DNA from: Planctomycetota bacterium
Lineage (GTDB): Bacteria; Planctomycetota; Planctomycetia; Isosphaerales; Isosphaeraceae
Length of the DNA stretch: 5,068 bases
NCBI GenBank assembly: GCA_021777685.1
Contig: JAJYDH010000462.1
Location: 1-5,068 of the forward strand
Direction: 5' to 3'
Shown: one piece after another, positions 4,486-5,068 of the stretch
Layout: every line of letters begins with the position of its first letter
Position numbering within the stretch: position 1 is the first letter of the stretch
Program-made: the position numbers and the translations under genes
The notes under the pieces: model-generated
What the model was told of the DNA's origin: nothing
Database searches by the model: none
Seen by the model: only the letters and a program-made list of their open reading frames with translations

Positions 4486-5068
4486 TCAGGCCCCGACTTC
4501 GGCGTCGATCGCGGTCGGGACGCCCGCCCGGATGTCGGGGTAGGCGAGGATCACGCCCAGCTCGGCGCGCATCCGGGCGTTCTTGACCCGCTTGTTCGAA
4601 TCCTCCGCGCCGGTCGCCGAGAACCGGGGCGGGGCCGCCTTCAGTCCTTCGGCGGCCAGCCCGTAAAATTCTCGGCGAGGGGCCGGGCGGTCGTCGGAGG
4701 CCAGGTAGAGGCCGCCGCTCCGCCCCCGGTCGAGCGCCGCGACGGCGACACTCGCGGCGTCGTCGATGTGGATCAGGTTGAGGAATTTGTCCGGGTCGCC
4801 GGCGATCGGCTCCCCCTTCAGGAGCGACTCGCGGCGCATGATCCGGCCGGGGCCGTAGAGCCCGGAGAATCGAAGGATGACCGCCTGGAGGCCGCAATCG
4901 GCGCCGTAGGATCGGACCACCTTCTCGGCGTCCAGGGTGGCCCGGCCCGACTCGGTCCGGGGCTCGGTCGGCGAGTCCTCGTCGACCCACTCGCCGTCGA
5001 CCTGGCCGTAGACGCCCGTCGAGCTGGCGAAGACCAGCCGGCCGGCCCGGTCGATCAGGTGGCCGAGG
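4486..5068 (-). CDS. atypical SDR / NAD-dependent epimerase-like protein, YeeZ-like (N-terminus outside window)
   Basis: 193 residues are visible; the reading frame is open to the right edge, so the NAD(P)-binding GxxGxxG part is missing. Visible residues show LVFASSTGVYG (11-21, the Ser-containing strand end of SDRs), WVDEDSPTEP (27-36), ILRFSGLYGPGR (64-75), LNLIHIDDAASVAVAAL (96-112) and NKRVKNARMRAELG (158-171). This combination is typical of YeeZ-like extended or atypical SDR proteins. Where classical members have Y-x-x-x-K before the AE, here the row reads SGRATLDAE (40-48): Tyr is replaced by Ser and Lys by Thr. A GTG at 4920 gives a shorter frame but cannot be the true start, because SDR sequence continues upstream of it. 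Substrate and reaction cannot be told. It lies 21 bp upstream of the small membrane protein gene, probably in one transcript. Confidence 0.87.
   Translation of the reverse strand, partial: LGHLIDRAGRLVFASSTGVYGQVDGEWVDEDSPTEPRTESGRATLDAEKVVRSYGADCGLQAVILRFSGLYGPGRIMRRESLLKGEPIAGDPDKFLNLIHIDDAASVAVAALDRGRSGGLYLASDDRPAPRREFYGLAAEGLKAAPPRFSATGAEDSNKRVKNARMRAELGVILAYPDIRAGVPTAIDAEVGA

Noticed and set aside
3275..4990. Minus-strand frame of 571 codons crossing several genes
   Set aside because: Out of frame with the SDR, the membrane protein and the DUF4126 gene, and it runs through the large inverted repeat; Arg/Gly/Pro-rich with no motif.
1..5068. A new defence, mobile or biosynthetic system encoded in the window
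   Set aside because: No nuclease, recombinase, toxin-antitoxin pair, reverse transcriptase, phage or pathway genes are seen; the recognised genes are mainly housekeeping. Only the REP-like repeats hint at mobile DNA.

Overview
The window looks like a piece of a planctomycete chromosome, probably of the high-GC Isosphaeraceae type. The base composition is strongly GC-rich. The left edge carries the start of a DUF1559 protein with a type IV pilin-like N-terminus (GFTLIELLVVIAII), a family hugely expanded in Planctomycetota. The other genes (RlmI-like methyltransferase, ClpS, DUF4126, atypical SDR) fit but do not fix the lineage. The taxonomic call is an inference from family content and composition; no rRNA is present.

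Layout, left to right. (1) 1-429, minus strand: N-terminal 143 residues of a DUF1559 pseudopilin-like protein with a GTG start, cut by the window edge. (2) 430-980: about 550 bp without a credible gene; it holds an AT-richer segment that may carry the promoter of the DUF1559 gene, and a 60-bp inverted repeat (708-767). (3) 981-2733, minus strand: a small helical protein of unknown function followed, with an 11-bp overlap, by a class I SAM-dependent RNA methyltransferase of the RlmI family. (4) 2734-2797: a compact divergent promoter region. (5) 2798-3172, plus strand: clpS, the N-degron adaptor of the Clp protease. (6) 3145-3687, minus strand: a DUF4126 protein whose 3' end overlaps that of clpS by 28 bp. 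(7) 3688-3972: a 285-bp spacer with a 99-bp, partly perfect inverted repeat built like a pair of REP palindromes, plus short direct repeats and many GATC sites. (8) 3973-5068, minus strand: a two-gene unit of an atypical SDR (N-terminus outside the window) and a small four-helix membrane protein, 21 bp apart.

The genes do not form one pathway. They are mostly housekeeping or unassigned genes: RNA modification, protein quality control, and membrane proteins without known role. I see no defence system, CRISPR array, transposase, prophage or biosynthetic cluster. The best candidates for something not yet catalogued are the two GTAGGGC-ended inverted repeats in the spacers, which may be non-autonomous REP-like elements. 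Other points worth checking are an unusual gate residue in ClpS and the tail-to-tail overlap of clpS with the DUF4126 gene.
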